A program made the translations under genes and the position numbers. Below the pieces are notes generated by a model, which worked only from the letters and a program-made list of their open reading frames with translations, had not been told where the DNA came from and did no database searches. This document shows, one piece after another, positions 48,654 through 58,009 of a stretch of 64,000 bases of DNA (positions within the stretch are counted from its first letter, which is position 1; each line of letters starts with the position of its first letter). The stretch lies in assembly GCA_030595795.1 (NCBI GenBank), contig JAUVCH010000001.1, positions 38,971-102,970 on the forward strand, given 5' to 3'. The DNA is from Gammaproteobacteria bacterium (GTDB lineage: Bacteria; Pseudomonadota; Gammaproteobacteria; GCA-001735895).

Positions 48654-51014
48654 TTATCGCAAGGTTTTGATGGCCAGTAGCGCCTGGTTACGCAATGTCT
48701 TCAATAAGCCAAGCTGATTATCAGTTATCGAAATCGACTCGCCCTGCGCATTATCAATGTATATGAGTGCGATTGGAGAGTGATTAATATTGATCGGGAA
48801 TATGGTAAAGCTCTTTGCGCCGATATTCTGGTGGTACCAGTTTGGAATCCTTTTTTTGATATTTTCATCCCGGGTATCTTCGATTCGGATGTCCTGATTA
48901 TTTTTGAATGCGATATGAAAAACATCGGCCTGGTACGCCAGTGGAATCGTTAAATTTTTGACGACTTGATCGATATTCTCGCCATAACCAAAGCGTGCTC
49001 GAATCGAGTTACTCGGTTTATCCTTCATACAAAGCACCACTCGTGACCCGGAGAGTGCTCGATAAATGGTTTCCAGAATCATCTGGAAAACCTGATTTAG
49101 ATTAAAATCACCCGTTAAAGTGTTAGTGATATCCTGAATACCGTCGGTCAGCGCCTTCTCTGCGGTCCGATCAAAAGACTCGGTGTCCTCTTTGAGTATT
49201 TTGATATTTGCGTCGGCGTTTAGCTCGCTATTGGTGACGTCGGCCAGTGAATTTTCATCGTGAGACGACTCTAAACTCTGGTAGTAAGCGCTGTCTTTCA
49301 AATTAAACTGTATCAGACGAGAAAACTCGACCAGTTCTTTTAGGCAGTTATTGAGAATCGAATCGATTTTCTTGTCATCAAGCTTAAGTACTCTCGAATA
49401 ACTGGCGCATAAGCTCTTAATCGCTGCAGATTGTTGATTGGCGGGCAGTTTAAGCAGAGCACCGAGTGCGTTGCTGAATTGAGATATAATCTGGAGGTTC
49501 GCCGAACTGGTTGACGGATTGTTGAGAGTCGATAAGTCGAGCGGCTCCATGCTGTCTACTATCTGTTCTGGAAAGCCCCATTCGCGCGCTACGGAAATGC
49601 CGAGTTTATGATAGCTGATACCTAAAACCCTGGCAGCGGCACTGGCTTCGGTTAGTCCTTCCTGAGAGACAAATTTGTCGATCGCCTGACTCTCGTCGTG
49701 CAGGTAAAAGCGTACCAGGGTTTTTCCTAAATTCTGCAACAAGGCGCAAAGAAATGCTTCTTCGTGGTCCTCCCTGGATAGCGACCTGGAAAGCTCGTTA
49801 GCGATTAGCGCGCTGAACAGTGACTCCACTGCATTTTCTTTTAACTGGTTCGATTGCTGTTTATTTTGCATATGCTCAAACAGCATTAGCGCTGCTGCGA
49901 TACTGCGCACCGGATTTATTCCGAGCATAACCACGGCACGGGAGATGGTGCTAATCTTACCCCCGCCACGGTTGTAATAGGCAGAATTGACCAGTCTCAA
50001 AACTTTGTTGGTCAGGGAGTAATCCTTCAGAATAGCGTTGGAGACACTGGTCATGCTCTCGGTATCGCTGGAGCTGACTTTGTTGAGTACGCTAATGGTC
50101 TGCGAGAATACCGGGAAGTCGCTTTTGTGTCGCATGCGACGTAATAAAAAGCTCACCGTTGAATCGTGATTGTCGCTACTGGCTTCCTGGTCATTGAGCG
50201 AAAGATAGTCGTTAAATGCCTGGAGCATGACCCCGGCATCAGCATATCGTTGCTGCGGGTCTTTGGTCAGTGATTTCAGAATTAAGTCGTCCAGCCTTTC
50301 GTCGATGACCTTATTGATTTTAGAAGGGGCTTCGATTTCCCCATTACTAATGCTATTCAGGATTTGATAGATATCGTCACCATCGATGGCGGATTTTCCT
50401 GTGAGCATTTCGTGAAATACCAGGCCGAGAGAAAAGACATCAGAAACAATTTGATGTTGACGAGTCTCTATGTACTCGGGTGCCATATATAAAGGTGTGC
50501 CCGATAAACTGGTATCTTCATACTGAACCGATTCAGAGAAATGTGCCAGGCCGAAGTCAGCTACCTTGGCGTTGCCTGCAGCATTGATCAGAATATTGGC
50601 TGGTTTTATGTCACCGTGAGCTATTTTCTTGGCGTGTGCCGCCGCAACGCCAGATAACATATCGCGCATAATTCGTAGCGCTTCCTCGGTGCTTAAACCA
50701 TCCCGAATTTTGTCCTGTAACGAGGTTCCTTCGATGTACTCCAGCACCAGATAGGGTCGGTTTTCGGCAATGCCCATATCGTAAACAGTGACTATATTAT
50801 TGTGCTGTAGGCGACTTACCATGCGCGCTTCAGACAGTAATTGATCGAGGTTGGCCTGTTGTTGTAGCTCGCTACTGAGGTGGACTGCCTTAATCGCGAC
50901 CTGCCGATGTAGATCGGTATCGGTAGCCAGATAGACAACGCCCTGTTTGCCACGACCAAGTTCGCGATCAACGATAAATCGATCAATAGTATTAGGGGTC
51001 GCAGATTTGGCCAC
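48654..51014 (-). CDS. Ser/Thr protein kinase-HDOD-GAF fusion protein
   Basis: A 786-residue cytoplasmic protein with three modules. A Hanks-type kinase (about 10-270) has the Gly loop LGRGKQGVVYLAT, the ATP Lys in VAIKAVHL, the catalytic loop HGDIKPANI (Gly for the usual Arg), DFGLAHF and TPLYMAPEYIE. An HDOD domain (about 300-500) has SDFPVFSQTISVLNKV and LRLVNSAYYNRGG. A GAF domain (about 630-786) ends the protein. HDOD domains act in signalling and stress control, and GAF domains bind small ligands. Start is GTG at 51014, with no clear ribosome site. Kinase targets are unknown; no phosphatase gene lies nearby. Confidence 0.85.
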   Translation of the reverse strand: MAKSATPNTIDRFIVDRELGRGKQGVVYLATDTDLHRQVAIKAVHLSSELQQQANLDQLLSEARMVSRLQHNNIVTVYDMGIAENRPYLVLEYIEGTSLQDKIRDGLSTEEALRIMRDMLSGVAAAHAKKIAHGDIKPANILINAAGNAKVADFGLAHFSESVQYEDTSLSGTPLYMAPEYIETRQHQIVSDVFSLGLVFHEMLTGKSAIDGDDIYQILNSISNGEIEAPSKINKVIDERLDDLILKSLTKDPQQRYADAGVMLQAFNDYLSLNDQEASSDNHDSTVSFLLRRMRHKSDFPVFSQTISVLNKVSSSDTESMTSVSNAILKDYSLTNKVLRLVNSAYYNRGGGKISTISRAVVMLGINPVRSIAAALMLFEHMQNKQQSNQLKENAVESLFSALIANELSRSLSREDHEEAFLCALLQNLGKTLVRFYLHDESQAIDKFVSQEGLTEASAAARVLGISYHKLGISVAREWGFPEQIVDSMEPLDLSTLNNPSTSSANLQIISQFSNALGALLKLPANQQSAAIKSLCASYSRVLKLDDKKIDSILNNCLKELVEFSRLIQFNLKDSAYYQSLESSHDENSLADVTNSELNADANIKILKEDTESFDRTAEKALTDGIQDITNTLTGDFNLNQVFQMILETIYRALSGSRVVLCMKDKPSNSIRARFGYGENIDQVVKNLTIPLAYQADVFHIAFKNNQDIRIEDTRDENIKKRIPNWYHQNIGAKSFTIFPININHSPIALIYIDNAQGESISITDNQLGLLKTLRNQALLAIKTLR

Positions 51015-51165
51015 AGGAAAATTACCGCTGTTATCTTATTGGCATAAGTATAGTTGGCGATTGCTGGCTTGCTGGAAATGTTTATGTCAAGCTATCGAAT
51101 CTTTTCTGACTGCCGGAGTCGGCGTTGATTTCGATGGCAGAGCAATAAACCACAGGAGATTAGCG

Positions 51166-51450
51166 ATGGCCGCTTACTGGATTGCCCATGTTACCGTCAA
51201 CGACGCAGACGCCTATGGCGAATATGCCAAACGCGCTACCGGCGCTATTGAAGCCCACGGTGGCGAATTTCTCGCACGTGCGACGCGTACAGTCTGGCTC
51301 GAAGGTAATGAGCGAACTCGCAATGTAGTGGTACGTTTTCCCAGTGTCGAAGATGCCGAACGCTGTTACCAATCGACTGCCTATCAGGAAGCTTTGGTCT
51401 TCGCGAAGAGCGCTGCGGTGCGTGACCTTTGTATTGTCGAAGGTAGTTAA
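51166..51450 (+). CDS. DUF1330 family protein
   Basis: A 94-residue dimeric alpha/beta-barrel protein: MAAYWIAHVTVNDADAYGEY, EAHGGEFLARA, NVVVRFPSVEDAERCYQS and YQEALVFAK are typical DUF1330 features. Function unknown; related folds bind small molecules or haem. ATG 51166 is chosen because AGGAG lies at 51154-51158; the longer open frame upstream overlaps the kinase start and is not used. Confidence 0.88.
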   Translation: MAAYWIAHVTVNDADAYGEYAKRATGAIEAHGGEFLARATRTVWLEGNERTRNVVVRFPSVEDAERCYQSTAYQEALVFAKSAAVRDLCIVEGS

Positions 51451-51486
51451 AGCAACGGGAAAATCTCCGCTGATGTTAACTGCAGA

Positions 51487-52245
51487 TTAGTTAGGCTTAC
51501 TGGTCGGTCGGTTTTCGGCCATCCACGAAACAATTCCGTCCTTAACATTGAGCACCTTCTTATAGCCACCTTTGGTCGCTAGCCAGTTAGATAGATTGGA
51601 GGTTCGATTACCAGTGCGACAAATAATGGCAAACTCTTCATCGGGCTGGACGGTTTTTTTCAGCATTGCCAGGAATGACTGCTGAAATTGTCCCTGGCCA
51701 TTGAATGCGGTTGATTTGATGCTGCCTTCGACAATGCCTGTTTGTTGCCATTCTTCCGCTCGGCGAATGTCGATGAGTTTGATGCCTTTTTCCATTTTTG
51801 TGACGAGCTGCGCATTGTCGATATTGGTAAACGGTGGTGGTGTGACTGAGATCAGTTCGACATCAAAAATTAAAGTGGCATTCGATGGGATAGCGCCACC
51901 AGCGCCTTGTTGCCCATAAGCCAGGTCTGGCGGAATGGTTAACACTCGCTTGCCGCCGGGCTTCATGCCCTTAATACCCATATCCCATCCAGGAATCACC
52001 TGCCCGGCACCCAGGGTGAATTGAAACGGCTTGTTGCGCTCTATACTCGAATCGAAAACAGTACCGTCTTCGAGTTTACCGGTGTAGTGAACATTGACGA
52101 CTGAGAATAATGAGGCTGAATCACCCTGCCCGATTTTCATTTCCTGTATCGTAACTTCTGACGTGGGGCTGTGGCCTGCCTGGGCGACTTGCATGAACAG
52201 GCCCAGACAGAGGGCTGATAAAAAAATTTTAGCTTTAGAAAACAT
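51487..52245 (-). CDS. Exported FKBP-type prolyl isomerase fused to a rhodanese domain
   Basis: A 252-residue protein. A signal peptide (about 1-24, [17 protein letters not shown]) leads to an FKBP domain (about 45-135: [52 protein letters not shown]) and a rhodanese domain (about 145-245) with the active Cys in [12 protein letters not shown]. Start ATG 52245 has GGAG seven bases upstream. FKBP isomerises prolyl bonds during folding of exported proteins. The rhodanese may bind persulfide sulfur or serve as a scaffold. The fusion is unusual; I know of no characterised example. Confidence 0.87.
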   Translation of the reverse strand: MFSKAKIFLSALCLGLFMQVAQAGHSPTSEVTIQEMKIGQGDSASLFSVVNVHYTGKLEDGTVFDSSIERNKPFQFTLGAGQVIPGWDMGIKGMKPGGKRVLTIPPDLAYGQQGAGGAIPSNATLIFDVELISVTPPPFTNIDNAQLVTKMEKGIKLIDIRRAEEWQQTGIVEGSIKSTAFNGQGQFQQSFLAMLKKTVQPDEEFAIICRTGNRTSNLSNWLATKGGYKKVLNVKDGIVSWMAENRPTSKPN

Positions 52246-52292
52246 GGGTAACTCCAAATGAAAATTAATTTAGCGTAGCAGTAGTACTGGCG

Positions 52293-52607
52293 TCACTTCC
52301 TATCCTGAATCAAGACCCAGGGCTTCACCACCACGGCCCAGACCGATTTATCTTGTTCGATCCAGCGTTTGGCCTGTTCGGTGGACACGGCTAGCACCTC
52401 TTCGCTATCAAGCCATTGTCGAACCTGTTTGCTGTCATCTTGATGAAAGTTGAAGGCAACTTCAACAAGATCGAGACTGGTATCGACATAAAAGCTTCTG
52501 CCCGAGGCAAAGAAGCGCTGTAATTCTTTCCAGGGAATTTGCGCAGTTTCGCTATTAATTTTTGCCCGCACTAGCTGTGGGTCGGCTTCGTCTATTTTGT
52601 CGGTCAT
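52293..52607 (-). CDS. DUF2288 family protein
   Basis: A 104-residue protein: AKINSETAQIPWKELQRFFASG, YVDTSLDLVEVAF and DKSVWAVVVKPWVLIQ are DUF2288 features. Function unknown. ATG 52607 (MTDKIDEADPQ) is preferred over an earlier in-frame ATG that lies inside oxyR. It follows oxyR by seven bases on the same strand. Confidence 0.82.
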   Translation of the reverse strand: MTDKIDEADPQLVRAKINSETAQIPWKELQRFFASGRSFYVDTSLDLVEVAFNFHQDDSKQVRQWLDSEEVLAVSTEQAKRWIEQDKSVWAVVVKPWVLIQDRK

Positions 52608-52614
52608 TGGTGAT

Positions 52615-53535
52615 TTAGTGAATAATTTCGACACCATTTAAGGGTGTCTCCTGTATGGTGTCGCGGATAGTCTCTATGGCTTTCTTGCGCGGGAAGTGTT
52701 TGCGCCAGGCGATAGCCACGGTTCGGCTTGGTGAAGGCGATTTGAAAGGCTTGATATCGATCAGGTTTTCGTGCTGCTGGCTGCGCAATACGCTGGTTCG
52801 TGGTAATACGGTAATGCCGGTGCCGGCTGCGACCATGTGGCGAATGGTTTCCAGTGACCCGCCTTCGAATGTCCGAGTTAATTCGCTGTTGCCCGACAAG
52901 CAGTTCGGGCAGGCGGCAACGACCTGGTCTCTAAAACAATGACCGGAGCCCAATAGCATCAAATCTTGCTGCGAGAGGTCTTCGGTAGGGATTTCGTCGC
53001 GGTTTTTCCATTCGTGTTGTTTTGGCAATGCCACGATAAATGGCTCTTCGTAAAGAGGTGCAGTTTCGATGCCGGGCTCCTCAAAGGGGTAGGAGATAAT
53101 GATCGCATCCAACGAGCCCTGTTTTAACGATTGCAGTAAATTCGCAGTAAAATTTTCTTCGATAATAAGCCTTAGTTTTGTCGCTGTTTTGGTCAGCCGA
53201 GGTATTAAGTCGGGCAGTAAATAAGGGCCGATGGTATAGATCACGCCGAGTCTGAACTGCCCTGAAAGTGGGTCTTTCCCCTGTTTTGCTATTTCAGTGA
53301 GTATTTGTGCTTCCTGTAATACCACAAAAGCCTGATCGATGATTTGTTGCCCGATCTCGGTAATTCGGATTTCGTTTTTCGAACTGCGCTCGAAGAGTCG
53401 TACGTCGAGCTCTTCTTCGAGTTTCTTAATCGCAATGCTGAGCGTGGGCTGGCTGACGAAACAGGCCTGCGCGGCACGACCGAAGTGGTTCTTTTGCGAG
53501 ACAGCAACGACGTAGCGTAACTCGGTGAGGGTCAT
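52615..53535 (-). CDS. oxyR: OxyR-type LysR regulator
   Basis: A 306-residue LysR regulator with the OxyR signature. The helix-turn-helix is GRAAQACFVSQPTLSIAIKK, and the peroxide-sensing pair lies in LLGSGHCFRDQVVAACPNCLSG, where the Cys of GHCF corresponds to E. coli Cys 199 and a following Cys to Cys 208. Peroxide joins the two, activating catalase and peroxiredoxin genes. ATG 53535 (MTLTELRY) matches the usual start; an upstream ATG at 53562 would overlap yggT. Related gene order with DUF2288 is conserved here only as adjacency. Confidence 0.92.
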   Translation of the reverse strand: MTLTELRYVVAVSQKNHFGRAAQACFVSQPTLSIAIKKLEEELDVRLFERSSKNEIRITEIGQQIIDQAFVVLQEAQILTEIAKQGKDPLSGQFRLGVIYTIGPYLLPDLIPRLTKTATKLRLIIEENFTANLLQSLKQGSLDAIIISYPFEEPGIETAPLYEEPFIVALPKQHEWKNRDEIPTEDLSQQDLMLLGSGHCFRDQVVAACPNCLSGNSELTRTFEGGSLETIRHMVAAGTGITVLPRTSVLRSQQHENLIDIKPFKSPSPSRTVAIAWRKHFPRKKAIETIRDTIQETPLNGVEIIH

Positions 53536-53539
53536 CAGT

Positions 53540-54145
53540 TTAAAAACTTCCCAGATAGACAATGGGTGGGATTATTAGCATTTTTAAAACCATGATGCCC
53601 AGGGTGGCAAACAGTGGCGTCAAATCAAGTCCGCCCAGAGGTGGTATGAGTTTCTGGAAGGGTCGCAATGCGGGTCTCGCGATAGATTGCACCAGTCCGA
53701 TCACCGGATTGTATTGGCCGGGGCTAATCCAGCTTAAAATAACCTGGATAATAATCGCGATTAAAAAAATGGTCAGAGTCAGTGAAATCAAATCGGCGAT
53801 AGCGTATATCAGTAAACCAACATAGCTCACAGAGCCGATTGCGGCAGTGGCGTTGCCGATGGGTACGGCGGGAATGTCGAGCGTTCGCAAAATAATAAAC
53901 TTGATGTAAATCAACGCCAGACATAAAACGATAGCGGCGGTATCCTGGCCGGACATACTGGGGATAAAGCGCCTGAGCATGCGTAGCGGTGGCGTACTGG
54001 CTTTGATGATGAACTGCGAAACCGGGTTATAAAAATCGGCGCGGAAGGCCTGTAGCAAAAAGCGTAATAACACCAGAAAAATATACAGATCAAACAGCGT
54101 ATTGATGATAAGCATAAGTGGTGAAGTTAAGTAGTTAGAACCCAT
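53540..54145 (-). CDS. yggT: YggT family membrane protein
   Basis: A 201-residue inner-membrane protein built of two YggT repeats with about four to five helices: IINTLFDLYIFLVLLRFLLQ, DTAAIVLCLALIYIKFIIL, TIFLIAIIIQVILSWI and GLDLTPLFATLGIMVLKMLII. The short motif after each hydrophobic pair (ILSWISPGQYNPV) is the family signature. It is implicated in osmotic tolerance or cell division in other bacteria. It lies downstream of proC and yggS in the usual proteobacterial order. Confidence 0.9.
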   Translation of the reverse strand: MGSNYLTSPLMLIINTLFDLYIFLVLLRFLLQAFRADFYNPVSQFIIKASTPPLRMLRRFIPSMSGQDTAAIVLCLALIYIKFIILRTLDIPAVPIGNATAAIGSVSYVGLLIYAIADLISLTLTIFLIAIIIQVILSWISPGQYNPVIGLVQSIARPALRPFQKLIPPLGGLDLTPLFATLGIMVLKMLIIPPIVYLGSF

Positions 54146-54169
54146 ATCTGATCCGAAAGTGGTTAAGTT

Positions 54170-54991
54170 TTATGGTTGATTGGCCAATTCTCTGGCGAGT
54201 TCGGCAGAGCGGTCAAATGCTGCTTTGGTGGCGTCCTTCATCAGTGTATCCAGGTGATTCTTCTGGAAAGATAAAATCGCCTGTTCGGTGGTTCCTTTTT
54301 TTGAAGTCACTCTGGCGCGCAGCTCGCTGGCATCGTCTGACTGGGCCATTGTTGTGGCACCGAGAGCGGTTTGGCGCGCGAGTGCCAGCGCGGTTTTGCT
54401 ATCGAGGCCGAGTTCGATGCCAGCCTGCTGCAATAATTCAATAAAATAAAAGAAATAAGCCGGGCCGCTGCCGGAGATCGCGGTGACGGCGTCGAGCGCG
54501 GTCTCTTCTTCTACCCAAACCGTTATGCCAACCGCATCGAGTATCGACTGGGCTGTTCGTTTTTGTGTGCCACTCACCTGCGAGTTTGCATATAAACCGG
54601 TGGCGCCAAGCTGTATTAGCGATGGCGTGTTCGGCATGCAGCGAACCACTGCACGCGATCCGCCCAGCCATCGATTAATATCGGCTTCGCGCACTCCGGC
54701 GGCGATGCTAATGAATAGCTGTGTACTCTGGTTTTCGAGTGCCGCTAGTTGTTCGCAGACTACCTGCATGACCTGTGGTTTAACCGCGAGCATGACGATG
54801 TCGGCCTCGGCTGCCGAGGCGATATTATCGTTCGATGTGTTGACTGAAAAATCAGTGGCCAGCTTGTCTAATTGTTCGATATTGATATCACAGGCGGTGA
54901 TTTGTCCTGCGTCGAAATCATTGGCGATGAGTCCACCGATTAAACTGGTGGCCATGTTGCCACCGCCGATAAAGCATAATTTTTGATTCAA
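54170..54991 (-). CDS. proC: Pyrroline-5-carboxylate reductase
   Basis: A 273-residue ProC: CFIGGGNMATSLIGGLIA (NADPH motif), AVKPQVMQVVCEQL, RCMPNTPSLIQLGATGLYA, the signature AVTAISGSGPAYFFYFIELL, and the C-terminal LRARVTSKKGTTEQA. It makes proline from pyrroline-5-carboxylate. Its start overlaps the yggS stop (54988-54991), and yggT follows 24 bases downstream. Confidence 0.95.
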   Translation of the reverse strand: MNQKLCFIGGGNMATSLIGGLIANDFDAGQITACDINIEQLDKLATDFSVNTSNDNIASAAEADIVMLAVKPQVMQVVCEQLAALENQSTQLFISIAAGVREADINRWLGGSRAVVRCMPNTPSLIQLGATGLYANSQVSGTQKRTAQSILDAVGITVWVEEETALDAVTAISGSGPAYFFYFIELLQQAGIELGLDSKTALALARQTALGATTMAQSDDASELRARVTSKKGTTEQAILSFQKNHLDTLMKDATKAAFDRSAELARELANQP

Positions 54992-55671
54992 AGCCGTTCT
55001 CCGAAAATCGCTGTGCCTATTCTAACCAGCGTGGCGCCTTCTGCAATGGCGGCAGGCATGTCGTGCGTCATACCCATAGACAGAGTGTCGCAATCAAGGC
55101 CTTTGTGATTCAGTCTTTCGAGCGCCTGGCGCAATTGCGAGAAGGGCTTGCGTTGCGATTCGAAGTCATCCTGTGGAGCAGGGATCGCCATTAATCCACG
55201 CAGGCGTATGCCCGGCAGGTCGGCAATTTGTTCTGCGAGTTGATCGACTTCATCGAGTCTGATGCCTGCTTTGCTAGCTTCCTGCTCAACGTTTACCTGG
55301 ATGCATAAATTTAATGGTGGCATAGATTGCGGGCGTTGATCGCTCAGGCGTTTGGCAATTTTCAAACGATCGATACAATGCACCCAGTCAAAGCTTTGCG
55401 CTAACTGCTTTGTTTTGTTGGACTGCACTGCACCGATAAAATGCCAGACGATATCGAGATCGGAGAGTTCGTCGACCTTATCCAGGGCTTCCTGCAGGTA
55501 GTTCTCGCCAAAATCTCTTTGCCCACAGGCGTAGGCATTACGAATATCTTCTGTGGGTTTTCTCTTGCTAACAGCTAATAGCGCAATATCCCCTGGCTTG
55601 CGTTTAAATTCAAGCGCAGCCGATTCGATCTGGTGGTTTATAGCTGAAAGATTTTTTTCGATGTTCTGCAT
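54988..55671 (-). CDS. yggS: YggS/PLPBP pyridoxal phosphate homeostasis protein
   Basis: A 227-residue TIM-barrel PLP-binding protein. Motifs: LLAVSKRKPTEDIRNAYACGQ with the PLP Lys, FGENYLQEALDKV, IVWHFIGAVQSNK and TLSMGMTHDMPAAIAEGATLVRIG. It controls vitamin B6 pools and has no known catalytic activity. It diverges from pilT and is upstream of proC, a conserved arrangement. Confidence 0.94.
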   Translation of the reverse strand: MQNIEKNLSAINHQIESAALEFKRKPGDIALLAVSKRKPTEDIRNAYACGQRDFGENYLQEALDKVDELSDLDIVWHFIGAVQSNKTKQLAQSFDWVHCIDRLKIAKRLSDQRPQSMPPLNLCIQVNVEQEASKAGIRLDEVDQLAEQIADLPGIRLRGLMAIPAPQDDFESQRKPFSQLRQALERLNHKGLDCDTLSMGMTHDMPAAIAEGATLVRIGTAIFGERL

Positions 55672-55769
55672 AGGTTTTGCTATAGTCTGGCTGTCGGAAT
55701 ATTCGCTATTGTTTAAAAGAACATTAAAACATGGTGATTAAATAACATAAACCAATCGCAGGACTTTTC

Positions 55770-56804
55770 ATGGATATAGCTCAATTATTAGCCTTTGGCG
55801 TTAAACAGGGTGCTTCTGATTTACATCTTTCTTCTGGTCTGCCGCCAATGATTCGTGTCGATGGCGATATTCGTCGTATCAACGTGCCGGAGATGGATCA
55901 TAAACAGGTTCACGACATGATTTATGACATCATGAGTGATAAACAGCGCAAAGACTACGAAGAGTTTCTGGAAACCGACTTTTCCTTCGAAATTCCGGGG
56001 TTGGCGCGATTTCGCGTGAATGCCTTTAATCACAACCGGGGTGCCGGTGGTGTTTTCCGAACCATCCCTTCCAAGATATTATCGCTCGAAGATCTGGGTG
56101 CGCCAAAAATATTCCAGGAAATATCCGAATATCCGCGTGGTATTGTTCTGGTGACCGGGCCCACGGGTTCTGGCAAATCGACAACTCTTGCGGCCATGGT
56201 CGATTACAAGAATGACACGGAGTATGGTCATATCCTAACCGTCGAAGACCCGATCGAGTTTGTCCACGAAAGCAAAAAATGCCTGGTCAATCAGCGCGAA
56301 GTCCATCGTGACACGCTAGGGTTTAACGAAGCATTACGTTCAGCGCTGCGGGAAGACCCCGATACCATCCTGGTTGGCGAGATGCGTGATCTGGAAACCA
56401 TTCGACTGGCACTCTCGGCGGCAGAAACCGGTCACCTGGTATTTGGTACGCTACATACCAGTTCAGCCGCGAAAACCATCGATCGTATCGTCGATGTATT
56501 CCCGGCAGCTGAAAAAGATATGGTGCGCTCGATGTTATCGGAGTCGCTGAAAGCAGTTATTTCTCAAACCCTGATGAAGAAAATTGGTGGTGGGCGGGTA
56601 GCCGCACATGAAATCATGCTCGGTACACCGGCGATTCGTAACCTGATTCGTGAAGCTAAGATCGCACAAATGTATTCGGCGATTCAAACCGGTCAAAATG
56701 TTGGTATGCAGACACTGGATCAAAATTTGAAAGCGTTACTGGCCCAGGGCGTAGTTTCAAAAGAAGAGGCGTTAAAGAAAGCGGCTAATCCAGATCAACT
56801 CTAA
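55770..56804 (+). CDS. pilT: Type IV pilus retraction ATPase PilT
   Basis: A 344-residue PilT: MDIAQLLAFGVKQGASDLHLSS at the start, Walker A VTGPTGSGKSTTLAAMVDY, the Asp box ILTVEDPIEFVHESK, Walker B ILVGEMRDLETI, the His box GHLVFGTLHTSSA and AIRNLIREAKIAQMYS, the pilus-retraction AIRNLIRE motif. It powers retraction of type IV pili in twitching and DNA uptake. First of three tandem pil ATPase genes; divergent from yggS. Confidence 0.96.
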   Translation: MDIAQLLAFGVKQGASDLHLSSGLPPMIRVDGDIRRINVPEMDHKQVHDMIYDIMSDKQRKDYEEFLETDFSFEIPGLARFRVNAFNHNRGAGGVFRTIPSKILSLEDLGAPKIFQEISEYPRGIVLVTGPTGSGKSTTLAAMVDYKNDTEYGHILTVEDPIEFVHESKKCLVNQREVHRDTLGFNEALRSALREDPDTILVGEMRDLETIRLALSAAETGHLVFGTLHTSSAAKTIDRIVDVFPAAEKDMVRSMLSESLKAVISQTLMKKIGGGRVAAHEIMLGTPAIRNLIREAKIAQMYSAIQTGQNVGMQTLDQNLKALLAQGVVSKEEALKKAANPDQL

Positions 56805-56837
56805 GCTAGTGTCTACTATTTTTGCGGGAGTAAATTA

Positions 56838-58007
56838 ATGGATCGTAACAAGGCGATAAGTTTCATGCACGACCTGTTGCGCATGATGGTGAGCAGGGAC
56901 GGGTCGGATTTATTTATCACATCCGGTTCCCCACCGGCGATGAAGGTCGATGGCAAAGTGACTACCGTTTCGAAGCAAAACCTGTCACCGAACCACACAC
57001 AAATGCTGGCGCGTTCGATCATGAACGACAAGCAAGTTTCGGAGTTTGAGGAAAAGCAGGAATGTAATTTCTCGATTGCTCTGCCCGGTGTCGCACGATT
57101 TCGTGTGAATGCTTTCATACAACGTGGCAGCAGCGGGCTGGTATTACGGATTATTAATTCGGTAATCCCCAGCTTTGAAGAACTGAGCTTGCCGTCTATC
57201 CTACAAGATATTGCGATGACCAAACGCGGTTTAGTTATTTTCGTCGGGGGTACTGGTTCGGGTAAATCGACTTCACTGGCGTCCATGGTCGACTATCGTA
57301 ACCAAAATAGCCATGGCCACATTATTACCATCGAGGATCCGGTCGAATTTGTGCACAATCACCGCAATTGCCTGGTAACGCAACGCGAAGTCGGCGTCGA
57401 TACTGAATCCTACGGAATAGCACTGAAGAATACGCTGCGTCAGGCACCTGATGTGATTCTAATCGGTGAGGTTCGTGACCGAGAAACCATGGAACACGCG
57501 ATTGCTTTCGCCGAAACAGGCCATCTATGTTTGACGACCTTACACGCGAATAGCACCAACCAGGCGCTCGACCGGATTATCAACTTTTTCCCTGACGAGC
57601 GTCGCTCACAATTGTTAATGGATTTATCTTTGAATTTGAAGGGTCTGATTTCGCAGCGGTTGATTCCTAAAATTGATGGTGCTGGTCGAATTCCAGCCAT
57701 CGAAGTCATGATCAATACGCCGTTAATGGCGGATATGATATTCAAGGGCGAGGTGCATGAAATGAAGGCGCTGATTGCCAAGTCGAACGAGGCAGGCATG
57801 AAAACCTTCGACCAGGCATTATTTGATCTGTTTGAAACTCGTCAGATCACATTCGAAGATGCCCTGCGCAACGCTGATTCGGTGAACGATATTCGCCTAC
57901 GTATTAAACTCGAGAGCGAGACTGCGCGAAAAACAGGCCTGGTGGAAGACCATCGCGACTTCGAGCTGGAAGAATCAGACGACGACACTAAAGGTGGGTT
58001 GATTTAG
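56838..58007 (+). CDS. pilU: PilU-type pilus retraction ATPase
   Basis: A 389-residue paralogue of PilT. Walker A is VGGTGSGKSTSLASMVDY, the Asp box IITIEDPVEFVHNH, Walker B VILIGEVRDRETM and the His box GHLCLTTLHANS. It starts MDRNKAISFMHDLLRMMVSRDG, and the C-terminal tail is acidic (ELEESDDDTKGG), as in PilU. PilU aids PilT in retraction under load. It follows pilT by 33 bases and precedes a third ATPase by two. Confidence 0.93.
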   Translation: MDRNKAISFMHDLLRMMVSRDGSDLFITSGSPPAMKVDGKVTTVSKQNLSPNHTQMLARSIMNDKQVSEFEEKQECNFSIALPGVARFRVNAFIQRGSSGLVLRIINSVIPSFEELSLPSILQDIAMTKRGLVIFVGGTGSGKSTSLASMVDYRNQNSHGHIITIEDPVEFVHNHRNCLVTQREVGVDTESYGIALKNTLRQAPDVILIGEVRDRETMEHAIAFAETGHLCLTTLHANSTNQALDRIINFFPDERRSQLLMDLSLNLKGLISQRLIPKIDGAGRIPAIEVMINTPLMADMIFKGEVHEMKALIAKSNEAGMKTFDQALFDLFETRQITFEDALRNADSVNDIRLRIKLESETARKTGLVEDHRDFELEESDDDTKGGLI

Positions 58008-58009
58008 TT

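Noticed and set aside
50947..51165. N-terminal extension of the DUF1330 protein
   Set aside because: The extension overlaps the kinase gene start and has no family similarity; AGGAG just before ATG 51166 marks the real start.
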